Shown here in pieces: positions 1 through 5,200 of a DNA stretch of 5,355 bases. The position numbers and the translations under genes were made by a program. This DNA comes from Chloroflexota bacterium (GTDB taxonomy: Bacteria; Chloroflexota; Dehalococcoidia; SHYB01), in assembly GCA_016200725.1 (NCBI GenBank), contig JACQEE010000153.1:1-5355 (forward strand), read 5' to 3'. The notes under the pieces were generated by a model that saw only the letters and a program-made list of their open reading frames with translations, was not told the origin of the DNA and made no database searches. Numbering within the stretch: the stretch's first letter is position 1; every line of letters begins with the position of its first letter.

Positions 1-309
1 GACGCCGATGCCGCCGTTCCAGATCTCGAATATCTGAGCAATGTTGTTCTTGTAGAAAGCCCAGTCGTCAATCACATTGATCACGCGGGCGCCGATGAGA
101 CCGCCGATAACGGCCCAGATCGCTACGTTGGGCATGACATCGTCGGCGAGGCCGGCGTCCTTGGCCCAACGGATGGAGAGGTAGACGGCGAGAGCGGTGC
201 CGACGGTCATGAAGAACGAGTGCCAGGTGATCTTGAGACCGCCGACGTGGATCATGTTCGGCGACATGCCGATGTGAATCGTGGCTAGCAGATGACCGAG
301 TGGGTCCAT
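1..309 (-). CDS. lgt: Prolipoprotein diacylglyceryl transferase, N-terminal part (cut by window edge)
   Basis: Lgt is an inner-membrane enzyme. It moves the diacylglyceryl group of phosphatidylglycerol onto the lipobox cysteine of prolipoproteins, the first step of lipoprotein maturation. My translation of the minus strand from the ATG at 309 gives 103 residues running off the window. It contains the family's early hydrophobic segment (IHVGGLKITWHSFFMTVG, about 21-38), then GGLIGARVINVIDDW (about 69-83) and IFEIWNGGIGV (93-103). These match the Lgt pattern of a GG-x-IGAR-like segment followed by the W(D/N)GG motif. The conserved His-Gly motif and the later catalytic arginines lie beyond the window. 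The start is supported by a strong ribosome binding site 4 bases upstream. The gene is transcribed away from the MFS gene. No frameshift is seen in the visible part, and the family assignment is confident despite truncation. Confidence 0.93.
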   Translation of the reverse strand, partial: MDPLGHLLATIHIGMSPNMIHVGGLKITWHSFFMTVGTALAVYLSIRWAKDAGLADDVMPNVAIWAVIGGLIGARVINVIDDWAFYKNNIAQIFEIWNGGIGV

Positions 310-313
310 GCAG

Positions 314-319
314 TCCTCC
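314..319 (-). promoter_or_regulatory. Ribosome binding site of lgt
   Basis: The minus strand reads GGAGGA followed by CTGC and the lgt ATG. This is a near-perfect Shine-Dalgarno sequence at good spacing and it fixes the lgt start. Its outer end overlaps the first bases of the adjoining palindromic repeat, so the repeat sits directly in the lgt 5' leader. Confidence 0.8.
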
Positions 320-354
320 AACCTAACCCCTACCCCTTCCCTCTAGGGAAGGGG
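318..354. repeat. Palindromic dispersed repeat, copy 1
   Basis: A 37-base element begins CCAACCTAACCCC and ends in a 10-bp inverted repeat (CCCCTTCCCT at 333-342, AGGGAAGGGG at 345-354). A second copy at 2030-2066 matches at 34 of 37 positions in the same orientation. Such pyrimidine/purine palindromes between genes are typical of small REP- or MITE-like intergenic elements. In lgt mRNA the hairpin would lie about 13 bases upstream of the ribosome binding site. There is no following T-run in either direction, so it is not a standard terminator. Confidence 0.8.
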
Positions 355-470
355 CGGAAAAGGCCGCAGACAGTGTCGCTTACGCGGCGCGATTAGCCAA
401 GTCTTGCGCAGGGGGCGCTGGTCCGCCGGACTGATTCCAGAGCGGGCGATACTAAATTCGGTTCAGAACT

Positions 471-479
471 TGGTATAAT
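471..479 (+). promoter_or_regulatory. Extended -10 promoter of the MFS gene, leaderless
   Basis: The sequence TGGTATAAT is a perfect extended -10 (TGn at 471-473, TATAAT at 474-479). No convincing -35 hexamer lies 16-18 bases upstream (the bases there read roughly ACTAAA), which fits an extended -10 promoter. Counting 7 bases from the last T puts the predicted transcript start at 486, exactly the A of the MFS ATG. No Shine-Dalgarno sequence precedes that ATG. The natural reading is a leaderless mRNA. A short odd-centred palindrome (GTTC-A-GAAC, 461-469) lies just upstream and could be an operator, but it is too short to claim. Confidence 0.65.
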
Positions 480-485
480 TTACAT

Positions 486-1955
486 ATGCCCCGCACTACA
501 CCGTACCGGCCGACGTTGTCGCGCCGGCCTTCGATGTTGCCGCAGCGCCGCGCGCCGCAGGTGACGCTGCCGCAAGGCCCGTTCGTGGTTCGACAGGCTC
601 ACCACGAACGGGCCGTCGCGGCGCACCCCCATCACGCCGACCACACGGTGCTGCCGCACGACGCCGACCGCCGCGGCGGTCACCTCGTCCACTGGCCACA
701 CCTCAAGAGCCTGGGGGCGCTGTCGGTCAAGCAGTTCCGCGCGTACCTGCTGGTCGTGCTGTTCAACTCCTTTGGCTTCCAGAGCCAGGGCCTGGTACGC
801 GGCTGGCTGGCCTTTCAAATGACCCACTCGGTGTTCGCGCTCGCAGCGGTTGAGTGTACGTCGGGCGTTGCAAACATGGTCGTCTCGCCGTTCGGGGGGG
901 TGATCGCCGACCGCGTGGACCGGCGGCGCATCATCGCAGTCGCGTCGCTCATCCCGGCGAGTTCGGCTATCTTGATGGCGCTGTTGCTGATGAGCGGTCA
1001 CCTCGCTTACTGGCACCTGATCGCTGTCGCGGCGGTAAATGGCTCGTGCACGGGGACGCTGAGCCCGGCGCGCGCGGCGTACATCTTCAACATAACCGGC
1101 CGCCGGCACATCGCGAATGCGATGGCGCTCAATGGGATGACGATCGCGGCGACGCGGCTGGTGGCGCCGGCGCTCGGCGGCTTCCTCATCGCGTTCGCCG
1201 GGCCGGACATCATCTACCTCATCATGGCGGCGAGCCTGATGGCGTCCGTCGTGGTGCTGTACGGCTTCGTCGGCAAGGCGACCGAGGAGCATACGTTCAA
1301 GCACCAGTCGCCGCTGCGAGAGCTGCGCGAAGGGTTTACCTACCTTTGCAAGGAGCACATGCTGCTGTGGCTGGTGCTGGCGAGCCTGGGGGCACAGTTG
1401 CTCGGCGAGCCGGTGTTCCAGTTGTTCCCGGCGTTCGCGCAGAACGCGCTCTCGATGGGGCCGCAGGGCTATGGGCTGTTGCTCACGATGGTAGGCCTGG
1501 GCGCGCTCACAGGAAGCATCCTGGTCACCTCGATCGCGGGGTCGCCGCGGAAAGCGCAACTGCTGATGCTGGCCGGACTCGCGTGGGGCGGGTTCGTCGT
1601 CCTGTTCGCCCTCTCGCCGAACGCGATGGCGGCATTCCCGCTGGCCATCGTCATCGGCTCGCTCAGCGCGGGCTGCGGGGCGATGGCGCAGATCATGGTG
1701 CAGACGACGGCGCAAGACCAGTACCGGGGTCGAGTGCTCAGTTTCCAGATGTTGACGGTGCATCCCGTAGGCTCGCTTGCGCTGGGCGGGCTGGCGCAGA
1801 CGGCTGGTATCCGATACGCCATCTTCGTCGCGGGCGTGGCCATCGCGGGGTATGCGTTGACGATGGCGGTATGGCGACGACGGATCGTGTCGCCGGAGGC
1901 GTCGACGGCGCCGGAGACGATGCCGGAGCCGTCGAGGGTACCAGCGAGCGCGTGA
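486..1955 (+). CDS. MFS transporter, EntS/MFS_3-like exporter, with unusual N-terminal extension
   Basis: This is a 12-helix major facilitator superfamily permease, most like the MFS_3 group of proton-driven drug or siderophore exporters. The substrate cannot be told from sequence. The transporter proper starts near residue 73 (LKSLGALSVKQFRAYLL, the usual entry to helix 1). Motif A follows helix 2 as GGVIADRVDRRR (137-148). The second half has the family's conserved stretch with QYRGRVLSF (412-420) before helix 11. Hydrophobic segments run at about 85-105, 117-137, 148-170, 175-197, 220-262 (two), 293-315, 325-350, 357-378, 382-405 and 425-465 (two). The protein has 489 residues, against about 400-430 for the family. 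The excess is residues 1-72, which have no membrane character. Residues 31-43 come from a palindromic repeat, and 10 histidines fall between residues 39 and 72. I chose the ATG at 486 because a promoter places the transcript start there. A later GTG (648) is possible but has no ribosome binding site. The fold call is firm; the start is less so. Confidence 0.92.
   Translation: MPRTTPYRPTLSRRPSMLPQRRAPQVTLPQGPFVVRQAHHERAVAAHPHHADHTVLPHDADRRGGHLVHWPHLKSLGALSVKQFRAYLLVVLFNSFGFQSQGLVRGWLAFQMTHSVFALAAVECTSGVANMVVSPFGGVIADRVDRRRIIAVASLIPASSAILMALLLMSGHLAYWHLIAVAAVNGSCTGTLSPARAAYIFNITGRRHIANAMALNGMTIAATRLVAPALGGFLIAFAGPDIIYLIMAASLMASVVVLYGFVGKATEEHTFKHQSPLRELREGFTYLCKEHMLLWLVLASLGAQLLGEPVFQLFPAFAQNALSMGPQGYGLLLTMVGLGALTGSILVTSIAGSPRKAQLLMLAGLAWGGFVVLFALSPNAMAAFPLAIVIGSLSAGCGAMAQIMVQTTAQDQYRGRVLSFQMLTVHPVGSLALGGLAQTAGIRYAIFVAGVAIAGYALTMAVWRRRIVSPEASTAPETMPEPSRVPASA
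576..614. repeat. Palindromic repeat inside the 5' end of the MFS reading frame
   Basis: A perfect 14-bp inverted repeat (GGCCCGTTCGTGGT at 576-589, ACCACGAACGGGCC at 601-614) surrounds an 11-base loop, TCGACAGGCTC. From memory, this core (GTTCGTGGT, TCGACAGGCTC, ACCACGAAC) resembles short palindromes scattered between genes in many bacterial genomes. No database search backs this. Here it is read in frame by the MFS gene as residues 31-43 (PFVVRQAHHERA and its neighbour). This suggests that the element inserted into the reading frame, or that the true MFS start lies downstream and the element is really in the leader. Confidence 0.85.
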
Positions 1956-2019
1956 CATTCACGGTGGCGCGGTGGCGGTCGCAGCGGCGCACGATTTGCA
2001 GTATGCGTGGAGTCGTGGG

Positions 2020-2053
2020 CCCGCCCGCCCCAACCTAACCCCTTCCCCTTCCC
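2020..2053 (-). other. G-tract cluster able to form a G-quadruplex (minus strand)
   Basis: The minus strand carries six runs of three or four G: 2053-2051, 2048-2045, 2042-2039, 2031-2028, 2026-2024 and 2022-2020. Loops are 1 to 7 bases, satisfying the usual G3+N1-7 pattern. The first three runs come from the palindromic repeat and the rest from the adjoining unique sequence. Copy 1 of the repeat has only three such runs. It lies between the MFS gene and padR, outside coding sequence. Function is unknown and folding in the cell is untested. Confidence 0.45.
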
Positions 2054-2068
2054 TGAAGGGAAGGGGAA
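2030..2068. repeat. Palindromic dispersed repeat, copy 2
   Basis: This is the second copy of the element at 318-354: CCAACCTAACCCC, then a 12-bp inverted repeat (2043-2054 with 2057-2068, two-base loop GA). It matches copy 1 at 34 of 37 positions, and the changes fall in the hairpin loop or at its base. It lies 74 bases after the MFS stop codon. The hairpin is strong but is followed by GAGGAC rather than T residues, so it is not a textbook intrinsic terminator, though it could slow read-through or protect the mRNA 3' end. Confidence 0.8.
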
Positions 2069-2083
2069 GAGAGGACACCCCAG

Positions 2084-2109
2084 ATCCTTCGCCGGAGACG
2101 GCTCAGGAT
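2084..2109. repeat. Second type of palindromic intergenic element
   Basis: An imperfect inverted repeat (ATCCTTCGCC at 2084-2093 against GGCTCAGGAT at 2100-2109, 8 of 10 pairs) has a 6-base loop. The wider text, CAGATCCTTCGCC then GGCTCAGGATGACG, resembles a short element I recall as common between genes in several bacterial phyla. That is recall, not a search. It starts 15 bases after the end of repeat copy 2 and ends just before the padR promoter, so two different elements are stacked here. A fragment with similar wording (CGAGGATGACGG) is seen near 2763-2774. Confidence 0.55.
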
Positions 2110-2123
2110 GACGACAGGCAGGC

Positions 2124-2152
2124 TTGACGCGCAGTATATCGTACGATATATT
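2124..2152 (+). promoter_or_regulatory. Sigma70-type promoter of the padR gene
   Basis: TTGACG (2124-2129) and TATATT (2147-2152) are separated by exactly 17 bases, close to the ideal housekeeping promoter. The predicted start is near 2159, giving a leader of about 40 bases to the ATG at 2200. The promoter is largely covered by a perfect palindrome, which fits repression by a dimeric regulator. Confidence 0.8.
2135..2150. promoter_or_regulatory. Likely PadR operator (16-bp perfect palindrome)
   Basis: TATATCGTACGATATA is a perfect 16-bp palindrome centred between 2142 and 2143. It fills most of the spacer and covers the first four bases of the -10 box. A dimer bound here would block RNA polymerase. 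PadR-family repressors commonly regulate their own genes through AT-rich palindromes, and this site lies about 50 bases upstream of the padR start. Self-regulation is therefore the simplest reading. No similar site is seen before the MFS gene or elsewhere in the window. Confidence 0.7.
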
Positions 2153-2185
2153 TCTATCAGTAGCGTAAGCGCGGTATGCGCGGAA

Positions 2186-2197
2186 AGGAAGTGGAGG
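2186..2197 (+). promoter_or_regulatory. Ribosome binding site that decides the padR start
   Basis: AGGAAGTGGAGG ends 2 bases before the ATG at 2200. Its first half, AGGAAG, sits 8 bases from that ATG. The earlier in-frame ATG at 2176 has no purine-rich site before it. The start at 2200 is therefore preferred. Confidence 0.65.
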
Positions 2198-2199
2198 CC

Positions 2200-2739
2200 A
2201 TGCCACCATTTCGCAGACATTGGCAGAAGAGATTCGGAGATGCGCCGTGGGGGCCGGGCGGGCGGTTCTTCGATTCGGGGGATGTGCGGCTGGTGCTGCT
2301 GGGCCTGATCGCCGAGCAGCCGGGGCACGGATACGAGTTGATGACGCGCCTGACGGAGCGCCTGGGCGGGGCGTACGAGCCGAGCGCAGGCTCGGTCTAC
2401 CCGGTGCTGCAGCAACTCGAGGACGAGGGGCTGGTGCGCTCGGAGAGCGATGGAGGCCGCAAGGTGTATCACGCGACGGAGGAGGGGGCGAAGCAGGCGA
2501 AGGCGCACGCGGAGGAGGTCGCGGAGATCTGGCAGCGCGCGAAGAGCCGGAGCGAGTGGGGCTTCATGCGCCACCCGCACTCGGCAGAGGTGGTGCGCCC
2601 GGCGGTGCGGCTGCTGAAGGCCGCGGTGAAGGCGTCGGTGAAGGCGAACGGAGACCCGGACGTCGTGAACCGACTGCGGAGCATCCTGGAGACGGCGCAG
2701 AAGGACGTGGAGGCGGTAGGGAAGAAGGCCAAGGCGTAG
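2200..2739 (+). CDS. PadR-family transcriptional regulator
   Basis: This is a winged-helix repressor of 179 residues that should act as a dimer on DNA, often in response to a small hydrophobic compound. The N-terminal domain (about 27-92) carries the PadR hallmarks: DVRLVLLGLIAEQPGHGYEL (28-47) and GSVYPVLQQLEDEGLV (64-79), the latter containing the recognition helix, then the wing ending in KVYHATEEG. A charged, mostly helical C-terminal part (about 93-179, Lys- and Ala-rich) fits the dimerisation helix of the longer PadR proteins. It ends in a basic tail, KKAKA. The gene stands alone, with its own promoter and operator-like palindrome, and converges on the membrane glycosyltransferase gene about 50 bases away. 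PadR genes often sit next to the efflux pump they control. The MFS gene upstream is a candidate target, but its promoter lacks the palindrome and two repeats separate them. Confidence 0.95.
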   Translation: MPPFRRHWQKRFGDAPWGPGGRFFDSGDVRLVLLGLIAEQPGHGYELMTRLTERLGGAYEPSAGSVYPVLQQLEDEGLVRSESDGGRKVYHATEEGAKQAKAHAEEVAEIWQRAKSRSEWGFMRHPHSAEVVRPAVRLLKAAVKASVKANGDPDVVNRLRSILETAQKDVEAVGKKAKA

Positions 2740-2789
2740 GGTTCTCGATGGGTAAGGCCGGTCGAGGATGACGGAAGGCTAAAGCGGCC

Positions 2790-4622
2790 TTAGCGCGACG
2801 AGCGCTCAGCGCATTCGGGACGCGCTACCGAGAATCCCGCGTCGACGGCTGCGCTGCGTCGAAACCATTGATCCGCCTGCTCATGCTGCCCGGCACTATC
2901 GAGCGCTTGCGCGACGTTGCAGAATTGCCGGCTGTAGACCTGGAGGATGACTCCCTCGGCGGTCTCGGCCTTGATCTCGCCGCGTGAGGGCGGTCTCAGC
3001 AACCGGAACAGGCGCTCGTTTTCCTGAGCGTACGCCGCGGCGTCCACCTGGCTCCCCGTTCGCAGCACGCGGTTGGCCATGCCTACGGTGAAAAAGGTGT
3101 ACCCGTTGTCGAGGCTATCGTCGCGGAGGGGGCCTATCTCAGCGATGAGGCGGCCAGGGTTGGCATCCACGATGCTCTTGAGCGTGACCGACTTCCCATC
3201 GTAGCCGAGCGGCAGTACCACGTCGGGATGCTGCGCGCGGACGTAACGCACGTAGGGATCGGAAGGAAGCCGGCCCTCGTCGATGACGGTCACGTCGGAG
3301 CGTTGATGCTCGACCTCCTGCAGGTATTCCAGCGGGGCGCTGTTGTAGTCCCGCCAAACGAGCAGCAGCGATCTCGGCGGCGCGGATATGAGCACATCCT
3401 CGGCGTAGTTGCGGGCCACATGGTTGCCGCTCTGATCGACCGAGCCGTACGTGGACACGATCTGGAACACCGCCAACCCGAGACTGGCGACTAGCACCGC
3501 GACGCCGGCGACCTGCGCCCGGCCTCGCTGCACGATCCCCGTGATTGCCTCCGCGATGGATAGGATGCCTAGCGCCATGAGCGGCGCGACCGAAACGTGG
3601 GCCAGGAGAAAGAAGCGGCTCAAGAACCATCTGGCGTCCAAGAGCGACAGGTCCACCCTCGACATGACCGCGAACAGTGGGCCGGTCGCGATGAACGCGA
3701 GGGCCGCGAACCAGAAATACCAGCGGAGCCGCCGGTAGGCTTGGATAGCGCCGAGGATGGCAAATGTCCCTTCCACATGGCTGAAGGATGTTAGCGACGC
3801 GCGGAGCAAGTGCCAACGCGAGCCCCCTTGTTCGCTCGCGGGTATGAGTTGCCATGTCCCGTAAGCCTTTCGCGTGACGTAGTTCCAGAAGTCGGCGAGG
3901 GAGGAAAGCGGCGCCCAGCCGGAAACGGGGTGGTGGTTCGCTGCCCACGGCAGGTAGACGTACGGCAGGAGCCCCAGGCACGCTGCTCCCGCGCACAGGG
4001 CGAGCACCACCGGGCGAGCCAGCAGCGCTGCCCGCTGACGCCAGAGGAGCCAGAGGACGGCTGGGCCCAACAGGAGGACCGTCTGCTGGTTCGCCAGCGC
4101 GAGGCCGCCGATGAATGCGACAGCGACGAGCAGCCAGGTCCGCCGCGGGGAGCCGTGCCATCTGACGAGGAGATAGATCAGCGCTGCCGCCAGCAGGTTG
4201 TTCAGGGGAAACGTTTCCAGCACGAGCGCCCAGCCCCAGAAGAGCGGCGAAAAGGCGAGCAGCGCGGCAGCGATCGCCGAGGCAGCCGGTCGACGGGTCA
4301 GATGGAGCGACGTGAGGTAGACCAATCCGACCGCAGCGGTGTTGCAGGCCACGGCGAGCACGTTCATGCGGAAAGGCAGAGGGCCAGCGGGGATGCGCGA
4401 AAACAGGTGGGCGAGCAGCGTGAGCAGGGGATACCCGGGCGGGTGGGCGTTGCTGAGCCGGGCCGCCGCGACCATGAACTCAGCGTTATCGCCGACGACG
4501 ATGTCGCGCGCCGCCGTGAGACCGAACAGGAGGCCGGAGAGGGCGACGACCGCCAGTCCCCAGGCCAGAGGGCCCCATTCACGGCCTGCCGCTGCGCCGG
4601 TCATCTCTTTCTCAGAGGCCAC
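2790..4622 (-). CDS. DUF2723-type (GT-C fold) membrane glycosyltransferase-like protein
   Basis: This is a 610-residue polytopic membrane protein resembling the DUF2723 / protein O-mannosyltransferase-like group. Those enzymes use lipid-linked sugars on the outer face of the membrane. Numbering from the GTG start, helix 1 (about 17-37) is followed by GDNAEF (44-49). Its acidic residues sit where GT-C enzymes keep the catalytic pair in the first outer loop. HPPGYPL (60-66) is the DUF2723 signature. LETFPLNNL (145-153), ANQQT (177-181) and YVYLPWAANHHPVSGW (221-236) follow, also typical. About ten hydrophobic segments extend to about residue 400. The rest is soluble, and its end (about 568-597) looks like one tetratricopeptide repeat. 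GTG at 4622 is chosen because GAGGAG lies 6 bases before it. The ATG at 4733 would add 37 Pro/Arg-rich residues without a ribosome binding site. No acceptor or glycan genes lie nearby, so the substrate is unknown. Confidence 0.88.
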   Translation of the reverse strand: MASEKEMTGAAAGREWGPLAWGLAVVALSGLLFGLTAARDIVVGDNAEFMVAAARLSNAHPPGYPLLTLLAHLFSRIPAGPLPFRMNVLAVACNTAAVGLVYLTSLHLTRRPAASAIAAALLAFSPLFWGWALVLETFPLNNLLAAALIYLLVRWHGSPRRTWLLVAVAFIGGLALANQQTVLLLGPAVLWLLWRQRAALLARPVVLALCAGAACLGLLPYVYLPWAANHHPVSGWAPLSSLADFWNYVTRKAYGTWQLIPASEQGGSRWHLLRASLTSFSHVEGTFAILGAIQAYRRLRWYFWFAALAFIATGPLFAVMSRVDLSLLDARWFLSRFFLLAHVSVAPLMALGILSIAEAITGIVQRGRAQVAGVAVLVASLGLAVFQIVSTYGSVDQSGNHVARNYAEDVLISAPPRSLLLVWRDYNSAPLEYLQEVEHQRSDVTVIDEGRLPSDPYVRYVRAQHPDVVLPLGYDGKSVTLKSIVDANPGRLIAEIGPLRDDSLDNGYTFFTVGMANRVLRTGSQVDAAAYAQENERLFRLLRPPSRGEIKAETAEGVILQVYSRQFCNVAQALDSAGQHEQADQWFRRSAAVDAGFSVARPECAERSSR

Positions 4623-4753
4623 GACGGGCTCCTCACCAGTCAGTCGATGTCTCCCATCGTATCGGGGCAATGGCACAAGGCGCGGCGTTCTGGGCACTCG
4701 TATGCGTCGCGGCGAGGGCTGGTGATGGTTCACATCGCGATCTCAGATGCGCA
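4623..4753 (-). other. Gap between the PIN toxin and the membrane glycosyltransferase gene
   Basis: In the transcribed sense this 131-base stretch follows the PIN stop codon and leads into the glycosyltransferase ribosome binding site. It stays open in the glycosyltransferase frame from an ATG at 4733 but reads as a Pro/Arg-rich, low-complexity peptide, most likely an artefact of GC-rich DNA. I find no hairpin terminator and no clear -35/-10 pair. Whether the glycosyltransferase is co-transcribed with the toxin pair is therefore open. Confidence 0.5.
4629..4634 (-). promoter_or_regulatory. Ribosome binding site of the membrane glycosyltransferase gene
   Basis: The minus strand reads GAGGAG, CCCGTC, then GTG. 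It is a strong Shine-Dalgarno sequence with a 6-base gap that selects the GTG at 4622. The alternatives, the ATG at 4733 and the ATG at 4604, have poorer or badly spaced sites. Confidence 0.7.
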
Positions 4754-5200
4754 CTACTCTTCTGAGCGTTCAGCCACTGCGGCCTGCAGAAACTCGCCCG
4801 GGGTCATCGTACGGAAGGGAAAGCCCACCCGTAGCACCTTCGGCGTCAGCAGATGTTTCCGGTCCAGGGTCAGCAGATAGGCCGCTTTGCATTCGACCGC
4901 GGCAGCAAGGACATGTACATCTTTGGGCGCGGTAACATGGTCGCAGACTGCCACACTTTCGCGCGATGGCGGCCCAATGACTCGAGGCTTGGCATCGGCC
5001 AAGCGGCGATAGAACCGCACCAATTCCTCATCGCCAAACTTCTCTTCGATGTTGGTCCGGGCTTCGAGGAGCACTCGTTCAGTCACCACCATGCGGAAGC
5101 GGCGTCCCTGGCACAGTTCGAGGGACACCGCAGAGCCGCCGGAGGGTGATTTCGAAGCTGCTACGAGGACGCTGGCGTCGAAGAAGACGGATTGCGCCAC
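4754..5200 (-). CDS. PIN-domain ribonuclease, probable toxin of a type II toxin-antitoxin pair
   Basis: This is a 148-residue PIN-domain protein, a metal-dependent RNase fold. Such proteins act as VapC-like toxins by cutting tRNA, rRNA or mRNA when freed from their antitoxin. The acidic active-site residues are all present: D8 in VFFDASVLVAA, E46 in VLLEARTNI, D94 in APKDVHVLAAAVE and D113 in LLTLDRKHLL. The closing strand and helix (RTMTPGEFLQ, 130-139) match the usual C terminus of the PIN_3-type group. The GTG start directly follows the TAG of the upstream antitoxin gene with no gap. There is only a weak G-rich site (GGCGGGG) before it, so translation is probably coupled to the antitoxin. 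The toxin looks intact and catalytically competent. The exact RNA target cannot be read from sequence. Confidence 0.92.
   Translation of the reverse strand: MAQSVFFDASVLVAASKSPSGGSAVSLELCQGRRFRMVVTERVLLEARTNIEEKFGDEELVRFYRRLADAKPRVIGPPSRESVAVCDHVTAPKDVHVLAAAVECKAAYLLTLDRKHLLTPKVLRVGFPFRTMTPGEFLQAAVAERSEE

Noticed and set aside
461..469. GTTCAGAAC as a LexA-like or other operator before the MFS gene
   Set aside because: It has only four base pairs around a single centre base and does not match the GAAC-N4-GTTC form. Chance is likely.
480..1958. A 492-residue open frame on the minus strand across the whole MFS gene
   Set aside because: It is extremely rich in Arg, Gln, His and Glu, has no recognisable domain, and mirrors the codon pattern of the MFS gene. 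It is a GC-rich antisense shadow.
854..2038. A 394-residue plus-strand frame overlapping the MFS gene
   Set aside because: It is Gly/Arg/Ala-rich with no motif, and the overlapping frame encodes a clear 12-helix transporter.
2176..2199. Earlier padR start at the ATG at 2176
   Set aside because: No purine-rich site precedes it, and its codons would include the strong ribosome binding site of the ATG at 2200.
2775..2791. Possible terminator hairpin between padR and the convergent glycosyltransferase gene
   Set aside because: The stem is only 5 bp (AAGGC with GCCTT) with a 7-base loop and no T-run, and it overlaps a stop codon. It is too weak to call.
4623..4733. Longer start of the glycosyltransferase at the ATG at 4733
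   Set aside because: No ribosome binding site precedes it and the added 37 residues are Pro/Arg-rich, whereas the GTG at 4622 has GAGGAG at 6 bases.
3810..4880. A 356-residue plus-strand frame opposite the membrane glycosyltransferase and PIN genes
   Set aside because: Its composition is low-complexity Arg/Gln/Glu and it lies opposite two well-supported minus-strand genes.
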